Part shown: positions 16,071 to 23,885 of the stretch, in pieces | How positions within the stretch are numbered: the first letter of the stretch is position 1 | How the letters are laid out: the number at the start of each line of letters is the position of its first letter | Assembly (NCBI GenBank): GCA_040398525.1 | Contig: JBBATY010000014.1 | Coordinates: forward strand, 1 to 64,000 | Length of the DNA stretch: 64,000 nucleotides | Direction of reading: 5' to 3' | Source of the DNA: VFMC01 sp040398525 | GTDB taxonomy: Bacteria; Actinomycetota; Acidimicrobiia; Acidimicrobiales; Ilumatobacteraceae | Program-made: the position numbers and the translations under genes | The notes under the pieces: generated by a model | Databases searched by the model: none | What the model saw: the letters and a program-made list of their open reading frames with translations, nothing else | What the model was told of the DNA's origin: nothing

Positions 16071-17559
16071 CCGGCCTCGCCCGGTTGCGCGCTGCCCGGT
16101 CGGCGGCGACGACGGAGCCGACGAGGACCACCAATGTGGCGATGGCGAACGGCAGGTTGCCGAGCCGGCCGTACCAGGTGAGCCCGTCGCGCAGCGGGAC
16201 CTCGGCCATGATGATGGCCTGCTCCGACACCGAGGTGCGGCCGTGCACGTTGCCCTCGTCGTCGACGAACGCGCTGAACCCGGTGGGCGCGGCCTGCACC
16301 ACCCAGCGGCCCTCCTCGACGGCGCGCAGACGGCTCGACGCCACCTGTTGGGTCTGCAGGATCGTGCCCGTGTAGCTCGAACCGTTCGTCGGGTTGACGA
16401 TCAGCTCACCACCCTCGACGACCCCGTCGCGCGCTCGGGCCCCGAAGAAGACCTCCCACGAGATCACCACGGCCAGGCGCGTGCCGTCGGGCAGGTCGAT
16501 CACTGCGGGGCCCGACCCGGCGACGGCGTCGCGGGGAACTTGGTCGACCGGCGCGCCGACCGCGGCGAGCTGGTCGCGCAGCGGCATGTACTCGCCGAAG
16601 GGCACGCGGCGCACCTTGTCGTAGCGGCTCGTGACGATGCCCTCCGGGGTCACCACGACCTGCGCGTTCAGGAAGGCGCCGCGCCCGTCGGGATCGGTGC
16701 CGAGGTCGCCGGGAGCGACGTCTTCGGTGATGCCGACGGCGAACGGGGCGCCGATGCGCGCCGCCTGCGCTGCGACCTCCTGCAACTCGACGCTGTCGGC
16801 GAACGCGGCGACGTCGATGACGTTCTCCGGCCACAGCACCAGATCGGTGGAGCCGGCTTCGATCGCCTCGGTGGCGGCGAGGTGCCGCTCGACCACGTCG
16901 CGGGCCTCGGTGTTGATGGCCAGGGTGCCCTGTGGTCCGCCTCCCTGCACTGCCGTGACGCGGATGCTTCGCCCGGTGTCGGACCCCGTGGGCGCGAGGA
17001 TGGCCACGGCAACGACGAGCAGGCAGCCGAGGATCGACAGTCCGGCGAGGTCGCGGCTGGTGGCATCGCGGCGCACGAGCACCGCTGCGGCGAAGCCCAC
17101 CTGGAGGACCAGCCACGAGAGCAGGATGACACCGCCCACGCGAACGATGCCCAGCAGTGGGCCACCGGCCTGGCCGATGGCGATGGTGGCGAGCGGCACA
17201 CCACCGAAGGGAGCCACGAGGCGCAGGGCCTCGACCGCCGCGTGGGCGGCCGGCCGGCCGATCACCCGCCAGGGCCCGACCGGTGAGACGGCGGCGGCCA
17301 CTGCGTGGAGCACCGCGAACAGCAGGGTGGCTGCCACGTACCCGGGCGAGGTGAGATGCCACATCCAGCCCATCCCGGGGGCCAGCCAACCGAGGCCGAA
17401 CAGCAGCCCGAACCAACTGCGCCCAACACGCGTCGTCGCGGTGTCGAGCGCGACGCCGAACAGGGTGACGCCGACGAAGGCGAGCGGCCAGAACCCCCAC
17501 GGGGGTAGCGACAGCGCGACGAGCGCACCCGCACCGAGGGCGAGGGCGGTCCTAGACAT
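16048..17559 (-). CDS. lnt: Apolipoprotein N-acyltransferase-like protein, nucleophile Cys replaced by Ser
   Basis: Membrane protein of 503 residues with six or so N-terminal helices, a nitrilase-like periplasmic domain (about 198-475) and a C-terminal helix, the Lnt layout. Lnt adds the third acyl chain to lipoproteins. Of the Glu-Lys-Cys triad, Glu245 (LWPEN) and Lys315 (YDKVRRVPFGEY) are present, but the Cys position is Ser367 (VVISWEVFFG). The following Glu369 is kept. In E. coli the Cys is the acyl-thioester nucleophile, so this is either an inactive homologue, a Ser-based enzyme, or a lineage variant. It lies 33 nt after hemY on the same strand and could be the last gene of that operon. 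Confidence 0.82.
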   Translation of the reverse strand: MSRTALALGAGALVALSLPPWGFWPLAFVGVTLFGVALDTATTRVGRSWFGLLFGLGWLAPGMGWMWHLTSPGYVAATLLFAVLHAVAAAVSPVGPWRVIGRPAAHAAVEALRLVAPFGGVPLATIAIGQAGGPLLGIVRVGGVILLSWLVLQVGFAAAVLVRRDATSRDLAGLSILGCLLVVAVAILAPTGSDTGRSIRVTAVQGGGPQGTLAINTEARDVVERHLAATEAIEAGSTDLVLWPENVIDVAAFADSVELQEVAAQAARIGAPFAVGITEDVAPGDLGTDPDGRGAFLNAQVVVTPEGIVTSRYDKVRRVPFGEYMPLRDQLAAVGAPVDQVPRDAVAGSGPAVIDLPDGTRLAVVISWEVFFGARARDGVVEGGELIVNPTNGSSYTGTILQTQQVASSRLRAVEEGRWVVQAAPTGFSAFVDDEGNVHGRTSVSEQAIIMAEVPLRDGLTWYGRLGNLPFAIATLVVLVGSVVAADRAARNRARPVTAPTAG

Positions 17560-17592
17560 GAGCGATGCGTCCCAGCCCGTGCGGCACGATGC

Positions 17593-18987
17593 TCATTGTG
17601 TCCGACGGTGCATCTCGGCCAGCGTCACATCGGCCGCAGCTTGCCCCGACCGGATGCAGGCGGGGATGCCGATGCCGTGGTAGCTCGCGCCGGCGAGGGT
17701 GATGCCGCCTGGCAGCGAGGCAGCCGCATCGGCGACGAGGCGATGGTGGTGAGGTCGGTACTGCGGGAACGCCCCCGGCCACCTGGTGACGCGGACGGCG
17801 CTGGGCTGCAGTTCGACGCCGATGTGGCGGCTCGTCTCGGCGACGGCCGCTGCGACCAGTCGATCGTCGTCGAGGTGCAGCACCGGAAGGCCGTCGCGTC
17901 CGAGCGAGATGCGCAGCACGACCTGTCCCGGCGCCTGCCACTGCGGCCACTTCTGCGAGCCGAACGACGCGGCGGTGACGAGGTGCTGCATCGGCTTGGG
18001 TACGAGGTAGCCGCTCATCCCGCGGAGCCGGTCCGGCCAGGTGCTGTCGCTGATGGCCAGCGACACCATCACCACGTCGGCGGTCTCGATCCGGCCGACC
18101 GTCGCTGCCGCCTCGGGCGCCACGCCGGCCAGCAAGCGAGCAGCTGCGCCCGCCGGGCAGGCGAGGACGACCGCGTCGACCGGCTGCCCATCGACGCTCC
18201 AGCCAGCGCCGAGCGGTTCGAGCGACTCGACACGGGTGCCGGTGCGCACCGAACCACCGAGATCGACCACGGCGTTGGCGGTCGCCTCGACCAGGTCGGC
18301 CATCCCGCCTCGAGGTGCGTAGAACACCGGCCCCGCCGTCGCTGCGGTCGGCGTGGCGCGCCGGGCGCCGATGAGCACGCTTCTGCTGCGGCGGGCCACG
18401 TCGTCGAGTTGGGGGACCGCAGTGAGGCTGAAGCGGTCGGTGTCGGCCGCGTAGATGCTGCCGACCAGGGGGTCGACGAGGCGCTCGTGGACCTCGCGGC
18501 CGAACCGGGCGCGCACGAAGGCGCCCACCGAGTCGGCCCCGGGCCCGTCGTCGAGGTCGGTGCTCGGCAGCACCGGTTCGAGCGCGGCTCGGGCCTTGCC
18601 GCGCCACGAGAGCAGGCGCGACCGGGCGAGCTTGCCGAGATCGGTCGGCAGGCCCAGCAGCAGGCCTTCGGGGATCGGTCGCAGCCCCTCCCACCACACC
18701 GCTGCGCGGGCTGCCGCTGGTGAGACCAATTCGTCGCCGAGGCCGACCTCGCGGGCGAGGGCCGTGGCCCACGGAACGCGGGCGAGGAATGCGTCGGGCC
18801 CCTCGTCGACAGCCGACAACCCGGCGAACGGCGAGGTGCGGATCTTGCCGCCCAACACTGGGTCGGCGTCGAGGACGGTCACCTCGACCGGCTCGCCGGT
18901 GCTGGCCGACGCAGTGAGCAGACGGTGGGCCGCGGCGAGGCCGCTGATCCCGCCGCCCACCACCACGACCCTGCGTGCCAACGACAC
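17593..18987 (-). CDS. hemY: Coproporphyrinogen III / protoporphyrinogen oxidase (HemY-type)
   Basis: FAD-dependent oxidase of 464 residues that aromatises the porphyrinogen ring late in heme synthesis. In Gram-positive lineages this family (also called CgoX) usually oxidises coproporphyrinogen III. The FAD motif VVVGGGISGLAAAHRL sits at about 8-23, LGGKIRT at about 45-51, DEGPDAFLAR at about 61-70, and the C-terminal FAD segment ends in ASYHGIGIPACI. The start is GTG, 9 nt downstream of the hemH stop. Genes run hemE, hemH, hemY with overlaps or tiny gaps, indicating one operon. Confidence 0.9.
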   Translation of the reverse strand: MSLARRVVVVGGGISGLAAAHRLLTASASTGEPVEVTVLDADPVLGGKIRTSPFAGLSAVDEGPDAFLARVPWATALAREVGLGDELVSPAAARAAVWWEGLRPIPEGLLLGLPTDLGKLARSRLLSWRGKARAALEPVLPSTDLDDGPGADSVGAFVRARFGREVHERLVDPLVGSIYAADTDRFSLTAVPQLDDVARRSRSVLIGARRATPTAATAGPVFYAPRGGMADLVEATANAVVDLGGSVRTGTRVESLEPLGAGWSVDGQPVDAVVLACPAGAAARLLAGVAPEAAATVGRIETADVVMVSLAISDSTWPDRLRGMSGYLVPKPMQHLVTAASFGSQKWPQWQAPGQVVLRISLGRDGLPVLHLDDDRLVAAAVAETSRHIGVELQPSAVRVTRWPGAFPQYRPHHHRLVADAAASLPGGITLAGASYHGIGIPACIRSGQAAADVTLAEMHRRTQ

Positions 18988-18996
18988 GGTGGCGAC

Positions 18997-19947
18997 CTAG
19001 TGGGCCTCGACGACCCTGCGGGCGAGCGCAGCCATGACGGCGGGGTCGTCGTTCACACATGCGGTCCGTGCGAACCGCAGCCCGCGTGCCTCGGCATGCG
19101 CGGCCGCCTCGATGTCGAGGTCGTACAGCACCTCGAGGTGGTCGGCGACGAAGCCGCACGCGCTCACCACGACGCCACGGTCGCTCGACGACGACTCGGC
19201 CGCGGCCAGCTCGTCGATGACCTGGAGGATGTCGGGGCCGAGCCACGGCTCGGGGGTGCGACCCGCCGACTGCCAGGCGATCGCCCACTGGCTCCATTCG
19301 GCGAGGCCGACCTCGGCAGCGACGGCCTGGGCCGTCGCCCGCAGCTCGTTCGGGTAGGGGTCGCCGGCGTCGATGATCCGCTGCGGCAGGGAGTGGGCCG
19401 TGAACAGCACCTTGGTGTCGGTCGGCATCGCGGCGAGGCGGGCCCGCAGGTCGGTGGCGAGGAAGGCGATGTAGGCAGGTTCGGTGGCCCAACTGTCGAC
19501 GCCGACCACCTCGATGCCGTGCGGCTCGGCTGCGGCGCGGACCCGACCCAGGTACTGGCCGATCGAGTAGCTCGAGTAGTGGGGCGCGAGTACCAGGCCG
19601 ACGATCCGCCTGAAGCCTGCTGCGGCGATCTCGGCGACGGCCTGCTCGATCATCGGTGCTGCGTGCTTCAGGCCGAGCGTCACGCGGTACTCGCCGGGTG
19701 CCAGGGCGTCGAGCGCCGCCTGCAGGCCGTCGCGCTGGGCCTCGGTGCGCGCCGCAAGGGGCGACAGCATGTCGCTGCCCGGCGGGGCGATCGCCTCGTA
19801 GCGGGCGATCAACTCGGCGAGGGCCTCCTCCGTCGGCGGCCGACCGCGTCGGATGTCGGTGTAGTAGGGGAGGATCTCGTCGCGGGTGCGGGGCGTGCCG
19901 TAGGCCATCAGGACGACGGCGGTGGACGCGGTGGTGGCGGTGCTCAT
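18997..19947 (-). CDS. hemH: Ferrochelatase (coproporphyrin type)
   Basis: Inserts Fe(II) into coproporphyrin or protoporphyrin; 316 residues. The catalytic His is in FTAHSLPQRI and the acidic partner in GFVADHLEVLYD near the C-terminus. GLKHAAPMI resembles the Firmicutes/actinobacterial coproporphyrin enzyme (CpfC) more than the WHP form. Few Cys are present, so the [2Fe-2S] site of some actinobacterial ferrochelatases seems absent. The ATG overlaps the hemE stop (ATGA, 19944-19947). The terminal decarboxylase ChdC/HemQ expected for the coproporphyrin route is not in the window. Confidence 0.92.
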   Translation of the reverse strand: MSTATTASTAVVLMAYGTPRTRDEILPYYTDIRRGRPPTEEALAELIARYEAIAPPGSDMLSPLAARTEAQRDGLQAALDALAPGEYRVTLGLKHAAPMIEQAVAEIAAAGFRRIVGLVLAPHYSSYSIGQYLGRVRAAAEPHGIEVVGVDSWATEPAYIAFLATDLRARLAAMPTDTKVLFTAHSLPQRIIDAGDPYPNELRATAQAVAAEVGLAEWSQWAIAWQSAGRTPEPWLGPDILQVIDELAAAESSSSDRGVVVSACGFVADHLEVLYDLDIEAAAHAEARGLRFARTACVNDDPAVMAALARRVVEAH

Positions 19948-21014
19948 CGGCGGGTGCTCTCGTGGACGTGGGCAACGACGGCTTCCAGGACACCGGGGTC
20001 GGTGTCGGGTTGCACGCCGTGGCCGAGGTTGAAGATGTGGCCGGGGTGGCGGGTGCCGTCGGCCAGGAGGTTGTCGGCGAGGACCGCATCGGTGCCCACG
20101 AGTGCGGTGGGGGTGCCGGCCAGCACGAGCGCGGGGTCGAGGTTGCCCTGCACGACGAGGTCGGCGCCCATCCGCTGGCGGGCCGTGGTGATCGAGGTTC
20201 GCCAGTCGAGGCCGAGGACCGGTCGGCTCAGGGGGTGGCTCGCTGCTGCGGCGTACATCGACTCGAGCAAGTGGTCGCAACCGATGCCGAAGTGCACGCC
20301 GGGTGTGCCGGGGTGGAGCTCGGTGAGGCGGGCGAAGACCTCGCGGGTGTGCGGCGCCACGAACCGGTCGTAATCGGTGCGGCTGAGCGCGCCTGCCCAC
20401 GAGTCGAACAGTTGGAACGCCCGCGCGCCGGCTGACAACTGGGCGTCGATGAAGGCGACCGAGTGCTGGACGAGGCGCTCCATGACGGCCTGCCACAGCT
20501 CCGGCTCGGTGTGCATCATCTGCTTGGTGTGCTGATAGGTGCGCGACGGGCGGCCTTCGATCAGGTAGCTCGCCACGGTGAACGGGGCACCGGCGAAGGC
20601 GAGCAGCGGCACGTCGTCGGGCAGCTCGCCGACCAGCATCGCCACGGTGTCGACGACGTACCCGACGTCGTCGACCTCGAGCGGCCGCAGGCGGGCCAGA
20701 TCGTCCGGGTGTCGGAGGGCCCGCTCGGCCACCGGGCCGGTGCCGGGTGCGACGTCGATGCCGTAGCCGACTGCGTGGGCCGGAACCACGATGTCGCTGT
20801 ACAGCACGGCGGCGTCGACGCCGTAGCGGCGCACGGGCTGAAGCGTGATCTCGGTAGCCACTGCGGGCTGCTTGATCGCGTCGAGGATGCTGCCCGGGCC
20901 GCGCACGGCGCGGTACTCGGGCAGGCTACGGCCTGCCTGTCGCATGAACCAGACGGGGGTGTGGATCGCCTCGAGGCCGAGAGCGGCGGCGAGGAAGGGG
21001 GCGCTCGTTGCCAT
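19944..21014 (-). CDS. hemE: Uroporphyrinogen decarboxylase
   Basis: Converts uroporphyrinogen III to coproporphyrinogen III; 356 residues, the usual length. Signature motifs are PVWFMRQAGRSLPEYR (about 20-35), the catalytic Asp in LYSDI (about 71-75), Tyr in ASYLIEG, and the late His in NLGHGV. First gene of the hemE-hemH-hemY operon. A TAGCGT lies 9 nt upstream on the minus strand. It is divergent from the HD-GYP protein gene with 99 bp between. Confidence 0.95.
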   Translation of the reverse strand: MATSAPFLAAALGLEAIHTPVWFMRQAGRSLPEYRAVRGPGSILDAIKQPAVATEITLQPVRRYGVDAAVLYSDIVVPAHAVGYGIDVAPGTGPVAERALRHPDDLARLRPLEVDDVGYVVDTVAMLVGELPDDVPLLAFAGAPFTVASYLIEGRPSRTYQHTKQMMHTEPELWQAVMERLVQHSVAFIDAQLSAGARAFQLFDSWAGALSRTDYDRFVAPHTREVFARLTELHPGTPGVHFGIGCDHLLESMYAAAASHPLSRPVLGLDWRTSITTARQRMGADLVVQGNLDPALVLAGTPTALVGTDAVLADNLLADGTRHPGHIFNLGHGVQPDTDPGVLEAVVAHVHESTRR

Positions 21015-21023
21015 GCCCTGGGC

Positions 21024-21029
21024 ACGCTA
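21024..21029 (-). promoter_or_regulatory. -10-like TAGCGT for hemE operon
   Basis: On the minus strand, TAGCGT ends 9 nt before the hemE ATG, the same hexamer used by several other units here. A very short or absent leader is implied. Confidence 0.45.
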
Positions 21030-21041
21030 CCGGCACTCGTC

Positions 21042-21059
21042 TCAAGACTTCTTCAAGAC
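21042..21059. repeat. Two TCAAGAC direct repeats spaced 11 bp
   Basis: TCAAGAC at 21042-21048 and 21053-21059 have an 11-bp period, in the AT-richer part of the hemE/HD-GYP intergenic region. One-turn direct repeats like these are a common format for response-regulator boxes. The function is not established. Confidence 0.4.
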
Positions 21060-21113
21060 ACTCACGCGCTGCCCCAGGTGTGCCGATCCCGTCGGTCGGA
21101 GAGGAGATCCGAC

Positions 21114-23789
21114 GTGGCCAAGACAACCAAGCCAGGTGCAACTTCACGGTCGAGGACGTCGACTGCGTCGGCGCGTCAGACGAGTGCTCGCCCCGGCTCG
21201 TCACCCGCGAAGGCCCCGTCGAAGGGTCGGGCTCGTCCTGCCAAGCAGGGAGTCTCGAGCTGGTCGGGCCACCCTGTGGTGGCCACGACGTTGCGGGTGA
21301 TGGTCTACGCCATCCCGTTCCTGATCTCGGTGGTGGCAGCGTTCGTGCTGTCGCTGATGGTGCCGCCGGCGCCGAACGTCGTGCTCGCCGTGCTGCGCAT
21401 CGGCGCCATCGCAGCGGTGACCACGGTGGTGATGCGCGGCGTCGATACGGCCATGCGCAAGCTGCTGCCGCTCGCGGCCCTGCTCGATCTGACGCTGATG
21501 TTCCCCGACCAGGCACCGTCGCGCCTGAAGGTCGCGTTGCGCGCATCGTCGACCTCGGAGATCGAGACGCTGCTGAAGCGGTATCGCGAGACCGGTGCCA
21601 ACGATCCGGCCATGGCCGCCGAGCGCCTGCTCGAGCTGGTCGGTGCGCTCAGCCAGCACGACCGTCTGACCCGAGGCCACTCCGAGCGGGTGCGCGCCTA
21701 CACCCAGATGATCGGCAAGGAGATGGGACTGAGCGGCGAGGAGCTCGACCGTCTCCGGTGGGGCGGGCTCATCCACGACATCGGCAAGCTGCTCGTGCCG
21801 GCCGAGATCCTGAACAAGACGACCCGGCTCACGCCGGAGGAGTTCGAGATCATCAAGCAGCACCCCGACCTCGGCTACGAGCTGGCCAGGCCGCTCGCCG
21901 GCTGGCTCGGTGACGGGGTGTACGCGGTCTCGCAGCACCACGAGAAGTGGGACGGCTCGGGGTACCCGCGCGGGTTGCGCAGCACCGAGATCGCTCTCTC
22001 GGCCCGGATCGTGGCCGTGGCCGATGTGTTCGACGTGATGACCTCGGCCCGGTCGTACAAGAAGGCCCGGCCCGCGTCGGAGGCCCGCATCGAGCTGGCT
22101 CGCTGCGCCGGCAGCCACTTCGACCCTGCCGTGGTGCGCGCCTTCCTCGCCCTGTCGCTCGGCGGGCTGCGCCGGGTGATGGGCCCGCTGTCGTTCTTCG
22201 CCCAGTTCACCCTGTTCCCCCAGTCGGCCCTCGCCCAGTCGTCGAGTGGCTCGACGAGCGGTACGGCATCGGCTGGGAGCAGCGCCTCCAGCGGAGCGGC
22301 GTCCTCCGCCGGCTCGGTGAGCTCGGTGGCAGGCAGTGCCGGAGTGGCGTCGACCGGGGCTGCTGCCTCGACGGCGGCAGCCGGTGCTGCGTCGGCCTCG
22401 GCCTCCGCCTCGGCTGCCGGAGCGTCGTTCCTGTCCGGCATCGCCTCGACCGCCGCCTCGGCCGGCGCAAGCGTCACCAGCGCGGTCGGCCTCTCGGCCG
22501 TCGCCGGCATCGCGGCCACCAGTGTCGGATCGATGGTGTCGGCTGCACCGATGGTCGATCGCGCCGCTGCCGAGCCGGTGCGCAACTCGGCGCCCGCCGT
22601 GGTGGTGACTGCCGAGACATCGCTGCCGCCCGATGCAGTGGTGGTGGTCGAGCTCGAGACGCCGGAGGAGGCGTCGGAGCCCCCGGCGACCCCGCCGTCG
22701 GAGGAGCCCACGGCTGCGACGGCGGACACCCTGCCGACACCTGCGGCACCGCCGTCGGCGCCGATCAGCGCCCCGACGACCGCTGCTCCGTGGTGGTCTG
22801 CAGCGGCCGAGACGACGACGACCGTGCCTGCGACGGCGCCTCCGGCGGCCACGACCGTGCCGGTGGCCACGGCACCTGTTCCGGTGGTCACCACTCCCGT
22901 AGCGCCGACAACCACGTTGCCGCCGTGGTGGGCGACGACCACGTTGCCGAGGGTGACGACGACGACCGCTCCGCGGCCGACGACGACTCTGGCGCCTACG
23001 ACGACGGCTCCGGCGACGACCACAACCCTGGCGCCTACGACGACGGCCCCGGCGACGACCACGACCCTGGCGCCTACGACGACGGCCCCGGCGACCACCA
23101 CGACCGCCCCGGCGACCACGACCACGACGACCACGACCCTGGCCCCTACGACGACGGCCCCGGCGACGACGACCACGACCACCACCACGACGACCACGAC
23201 CACGACGCCCGACCCCGACCTCGACCGCCGTCGTCTGCTGCTGTCGTCGCGGCCGCTCGGCGACACCTCCAGCGCCGCTGGCGACCGGGAGTCGTCCGAG
23301 CACCTCTCGACCGAGGATCGCTTCCCGCTCAACGTCGACGTCCCCAACCTCGACACCGACCACGACAACGTCGCCGGTCGTCTGCTGCGCCGCCCGGAGA
23401 ACAGCAACTCAGCCACGGTGCTGCACCGCCAGAAGTGGGTGTACGACGAAGCCGAGCGCTTCGAGATCGACGGTCACGTGAAGGTCGAGCTCTACGTCTC
23501 GACGGTCGACCCGAGCCTCCCCGGCGGGCTGCGCGTCTCGATCATGCGCTGCACCGACGATGGCTTGTTCTGTGCGGCGTTCCTCACCGGTGTCATCCAG
23601 CTTCCGCCCAGCTCGCTCGGCTACACGCCGGTTCTGTTCCAGACACCGTCCCCCATCGAACGCAGATTCGCGGAAGGCGAGCGCATCGAGCTGTGGGTGA
23701 CCACGGACTGGCTGTCGCCGACCGACCTGGTGCTGGCGTACGACTCCGAAGGGGCCCAGGCGGCGATGACCATCGACTTCCATCGGTGA
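21114..23789 (+). CDS. Membrane HD-GYP protein with long Thr/Pro stalk and C-terminal beta domain
   Basis: A 891-residue multidomain protein. A basic, Ser/Lys-rich tail (1-50) is followed by two membrane helices (about 64-83 and 88-108) and a complete HD-GYP domain: H189, H221-D222, GSGYP about 281-285 and ADVFDVMTS about 303-311. HD-GYP domains usually hydrolyse c-di-GMP. After about residue 355 come a hydrophobic patch, a Ser/Ala/Gly-rich region (375-530, partly hydrophobic), a Thr/Pro/Ala stalk with TTTLAPTTTAPA repeats (to about 700), and a folded C-terminal beta-rich domain (about 750-891) with RQKWVYDEAERFEIDG. The start is GTG at 21114 with a good GGAGAGGAG ribosome site. Upstream frame is shadow of hemE. 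Which side of the membrane the stalk occupies is unclear. Confidence 0.82.
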   Translation: MAKTTKPGATSRSRTSTASARQTSARPGSSPAKAPSKGRARPAKQGVSSWSGHPVVATTLRVMVYAIPFLISVVAAFVLSLMVPPAPNVVLAVLRIGAIAAVTTVVMRGVDTAMRKLLPLAALLDLTLMFPDQAPSRLKVALRASSTSEIETLLKRYRETGANDPAMAAERLLELVGALSQHDRLTRGHSERVRAYTQMIGKEMGLSGEELDRLRWGGLIHDIGKLLVPAEILNKTTRLTPEEFEIIKQHPDLGYELARPLAGWLGDGVYAVSQHHEKWDGSGYPRGLRSTEIALSARIVAVADVFDVMTSARSYKKARPASEARIELARCAGSHFDPAVVRAFLALSLGGLRRVMGPLSFFAQFTLFPQSALAQSSSGSTSGTASAGSSASSGAASSAGSVSSVAGSAGVASTGAAASTAAAGAASASASASAAGASFLSGIASTAASAGASVTSAVGLSAVAGIAATSVGSMVSAAPMVDRAAAEPVRNSAPAVVVTAETSLPPDAVVVVELETPEEASEPPATPPSEEPTAATADTLPTPAAPPSAPISAPTTAAPWWSAAAETTTTVPATAPPAATTVPVATAPVPVVTTPVAPTTTLPPWWATTTLPRVTTTTAPRPTTTLAPTTTAPATTTTLAPTTTAPATTTTLAPTTTAPATTTTAPATTTTTTTTLAPTTTAPATTTTTTTTTTTTTTPDPDLDRRRLLLSSRPLGDTSSAAGDRESSEHLSTEDRFPLNVDVPNLDTDHDNVAGRLLRRPENSNSATVLHRQKWVYDEAERFEIDGHVKVELYVSTVDPSLPGGLRVSIMRCTDDGLFCAAFLTGVIQLPPSSLGYTPVLFQTPSPIERRFAEGERIELWVTTDWLSPTDLVLAYDSEGAQAAMTIDFHR
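22989..23177 (+). repeat. 39-bp coding tandem repeat (Thr/Pro stalk)
   Basis: Three consecutive 39-bp units begin at 22989, 23028 and 23067, and a further copy begins at 23139 after a diverged stretch. Each encodes a 13-residue Leu-Ala-Pro-Thr-rich unit. Such tracts can change copy number by slippage, so stalk length may vary between strains. Confidence 0.85.
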
Positions 23790-23869
23790 GTCGGTCGACG
23801 GGCGCCGGCGGTGCGACGCCGGTGCACCCGTGGGCACCCGTCACTCGTGGGCGCTGTCGGGCCCGCCGG

Positions 23870-23875
23870 TAGGCT
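23870..23875 (+). promoter_or_regulatory. -10-like TAGGCT for HelD/HelR gene
   Basis: TAGGCT ends 10 nt before the ATG at 23886. The leader would be only a few bases and no Shine-Dalgarno sequence is seen. Confidence 0.35.
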
Positions 23876-23885
23876 TGTCCGACCC

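Noticed and set aside
22989..23215. Repeat tract considered as a CRISPR array
   Set aside because: The units are directly tandem, coding, of 39 bp without unique spacers, and there are no cas genes.
21201..23416. Two long minus-strand frames (720 and 513 codons) across the HD-GYP gene
   Set aside because: Their Arg/Gly and Val/Gly-rich sequences arise from reading the Thr/Pro repeat codons backwards; the plus strand carries a complete HD-GYP domain and ribosome site.
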